Positions 63,949 through 64,000 of a stretch of 64,000 nt of DNA are shown here, piece after piece. The DNA lies in the NCBI RefSeq assembly GCF_900108365.1, contig NZ_FNWQ01000004.1, positions 288,160-352,159 on the forward strand, given 5' to 3'. Position numbers and translations under genes: made by a program. Each line of letters begins with the position of its first letter. The first letter of the stretch is position 1. This DNA is from Chryseobacterium culicis (GTDB lineage: Bacteria; Bacteroidota; Bacteroidia; Flavobacteriales; Weeksellaceae). A model generated the notes under the pieces. That model worked only from the letters and a program-made list of their open reading frames with translations. It ran no database searches and was not told the DNA's origin.

Positions 63949-63961
63949 AAAATAAAATAAA

Positions 63962-64000
63962 AACTGGCGGCGGCCTACTCTCCCGCTTTCGCAGTACCAT
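63962..64000 (-). rRNA. rrf: 5S ribosomal RNA, 3' end (partial)
   Basis: The minus strand ends in the conserved 5S tail: ATGGTACTGCGAAAGCGGGA, then GAGTAGGCCGCCGCCAGTTT. Only the last 39 or so bases are in the window. The rest of a leftward rRNA operon must lie beyond the right edge. Confidence 0.9.

Overview
The window is typical chromosomal DNA of a flavobacterium (Bacteroidota). It is AT-rich and its promoters follow the Bacteroidota pattern (TTTG, about 20 nt, TAnnTTTG). It carries SusC/SusD genes, an Oar-like TonB receptor and many short exported proteins. Gene content and the partial 5S rRNA at the right edge suggest Chryseobacterium or a close Weeksellaceae relative. The genus is inference; the phylum is well supported. 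No prophage, insertion sequence or CRISPR array was seen.

Layout, left to right. 1-4.5 kb: a truncated low-affinity phosphate transporter (pit) with its PhoU-like partner, a DEAD-box helicase and a DUF2461 protein. 4.8-9.2 kb: a surface-glycan group (FkbM methyltransferase, Wzx-type flippase, two glycosyltransferases). 9.2-13.2 kb: aspartate ammonia-lyase, a lipoprotein amidase, a tRNA-Ser/Pro/Arg operon and a lipoprotein acid phosphatase. 13.4-25.7 kb: a molybdenum-cofactor island. moaA-moeA-moaC-mobA-moeB(rhodanese) run rightward and meet, tail to tail, a leftward series: TSUP permease, moaD, moaE, fdhD, a small uncharacterised protein, a formate-dehydrogenase-like molybdoenzyme, an exported SUOX-fold protein, an OFA-family anion transporter and a bestrophin. 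Together they make the cofactor, sulfurate it and load it into one cytoplasmic enzyme that probably acts on formate.

25.8-36.5 kb is mixed: an exported nuclease, a second copy of the tRNA-Pro/Arg pair, an AraC regulator with two SDR enzymes, an exported protein with a flavobacterial surface-protein start, a TetR-MFS-isochorismatase operon with two matching operators, an SH3 protein, PrmA and a FabG-like reductase. 36.6-47.2 kb is an outer-membrane uptake region: SusC, SusD, an exported metallophosphoesterase, a glycerophosphodiesterase and an Oar-like receptor. This resembles an organophosphate-scavenging locus. 47.5-51.7 kb: ligA, a ParE-type toxin-antitoxin pair and three small envelope proteins of unknown role.

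51.7-63.7 kb is the most unusual part: a potassium-uptake (Kdp) locus on the minus strand. An NtrC-type sigma-54 activator comes first, then a predicted -24/-12 promoter, two previously unnamed tiny membrane-protein genes joined by an ATGA overlap, kdpF, kdpA, kdpB, kdpC, two outer-membrane porins, a stand-alone KdpD sensor domain and a separate membrane histidine kinase. The usual fused KdpD kinase and KdpE regulator are absent, so potassium sensing here seems to run through sigma-54. The window ends inside a leftward 5S rRNA gene with its terminator.
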